Assembly: GCA_023447015.1 (NCBI GenBank)
Contig: JAEXPG010000212.1
Location: 1 to 5,131 of the forward strand
Direction of reading: 5' to 3'
Source of the DNA: Verrucomicrobiota bacterium
GTDB lineage: Bacteria > Verrucomicrobiota > Verrucomicrobiia > Opitutales > Opitutaceae
Length of the DNA stretch: 5,131 nucleotides
The notes below the pieces were generated by a model. It made no database searches and had not been told where the DNA came from. It saw nothing but the letters and a program-made list of their open reading frames with translations. The first letter of the stretch is position 1. Each line of letters starts with the position of its first letter. A program made the translations under genes and the position numbers. This document shows, one piece after another, positions 5,097 to 5,131 of this stretch.

Positions 5097-5131
5097 CGGA
5101 AAGCACCGCCCGTTTGCACCCGCCTTTCCGG
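5096..5131. repeat. 8-base perfect inverted repeat at the right edge of the window
   Basis: CCGGAAAG (5096-5103) is the perfect reverse complement of CTTTCCGG (5124-5131), with a 20-base interval containing TTTGCA (5113-5118), a possible -35 box of a following gene. The right arm ends exactly at the window edge, so the repeat may be longer than seen. It could be an operator or the stem of a structured leader. Confidence 0.4.

Noticed and set aside
4024..5106. A 360-codon - strand open frame opposite the glycosyltransferase-like gene
   Set aside because: It is a mirror of the + strand gene with Glu/Val/Gly/Arg-rich composition and no recognisable domain.

Overview
The window is high-GC bacterial DNA carrying seven supportable protein-coding genes, all on the + strand, with short intergenic gaps and no RNA gene, insertion sequence or CRISPR array that I can see. 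The organism is probably a Verrucomicrobiota member, perhaps Opitutaceae-like. This is an inference from four things: high GC, start codons that lack Shine-Dalgarno sequences and often follow CGCC, TTTGAC-type -35 boxes very close to start codons, and a rhomboid with the C-terminal tail seen in Bacteroidota/Verrucomicrobiota-type proteins. No rRNA or marker gene is present to confirm it.

Layout. (1) 1-206 is upstream DNA with a possible promoter. (2) 207-719 encodes a membrane-anchored DUF2314 protein. (3) 720-861 holds a good promoter (consensus -35 TTGACA). It drives a HigB/HigA type II toxin-antitoxin pair at 862-1451. A third gene (1448-2041), which overlaps the antitoxin gene by ATGA, encodes an unrecognised protein with a signal peptide. 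(4) 2042-2362 is a 321-base stretch without a convincing gene, containing a hairpin and a T-tract. (5) 2363-3214 encodes a rhomboid intramembrane serine protease with a C-terminal DUF6576-like tail. A sirtuin-family NAD-dependent deacylase follows 21 bases later (3236-3955). It has the Tyr/Arg signature of acyl-lysine removers but lacks the usual zinc cysteines. (6) 4009-5064 encodes a glycosyltransferase-like protein with a CgeB-type C-terminal half and its own candidate promoter. (7) 5065-5131 contains two nested or adjacent inverted repeats and ends at the window edge.

How the genes relate. The HigB-HigA pair is the only clear functional system: HigB would cut mRNA and HigA would neutralise it and repress the promoter. 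The coupled exported protein is the one element I cannot explain. The rhomboid and sirtuin are probably co-transcribed, but nothing in the sequence links their biochemistry. Most of the window looks like ordinary housekeeping or accessory chromosome. I did not find a clearly new system; the best lead is the three-gene unit at 821-2041.
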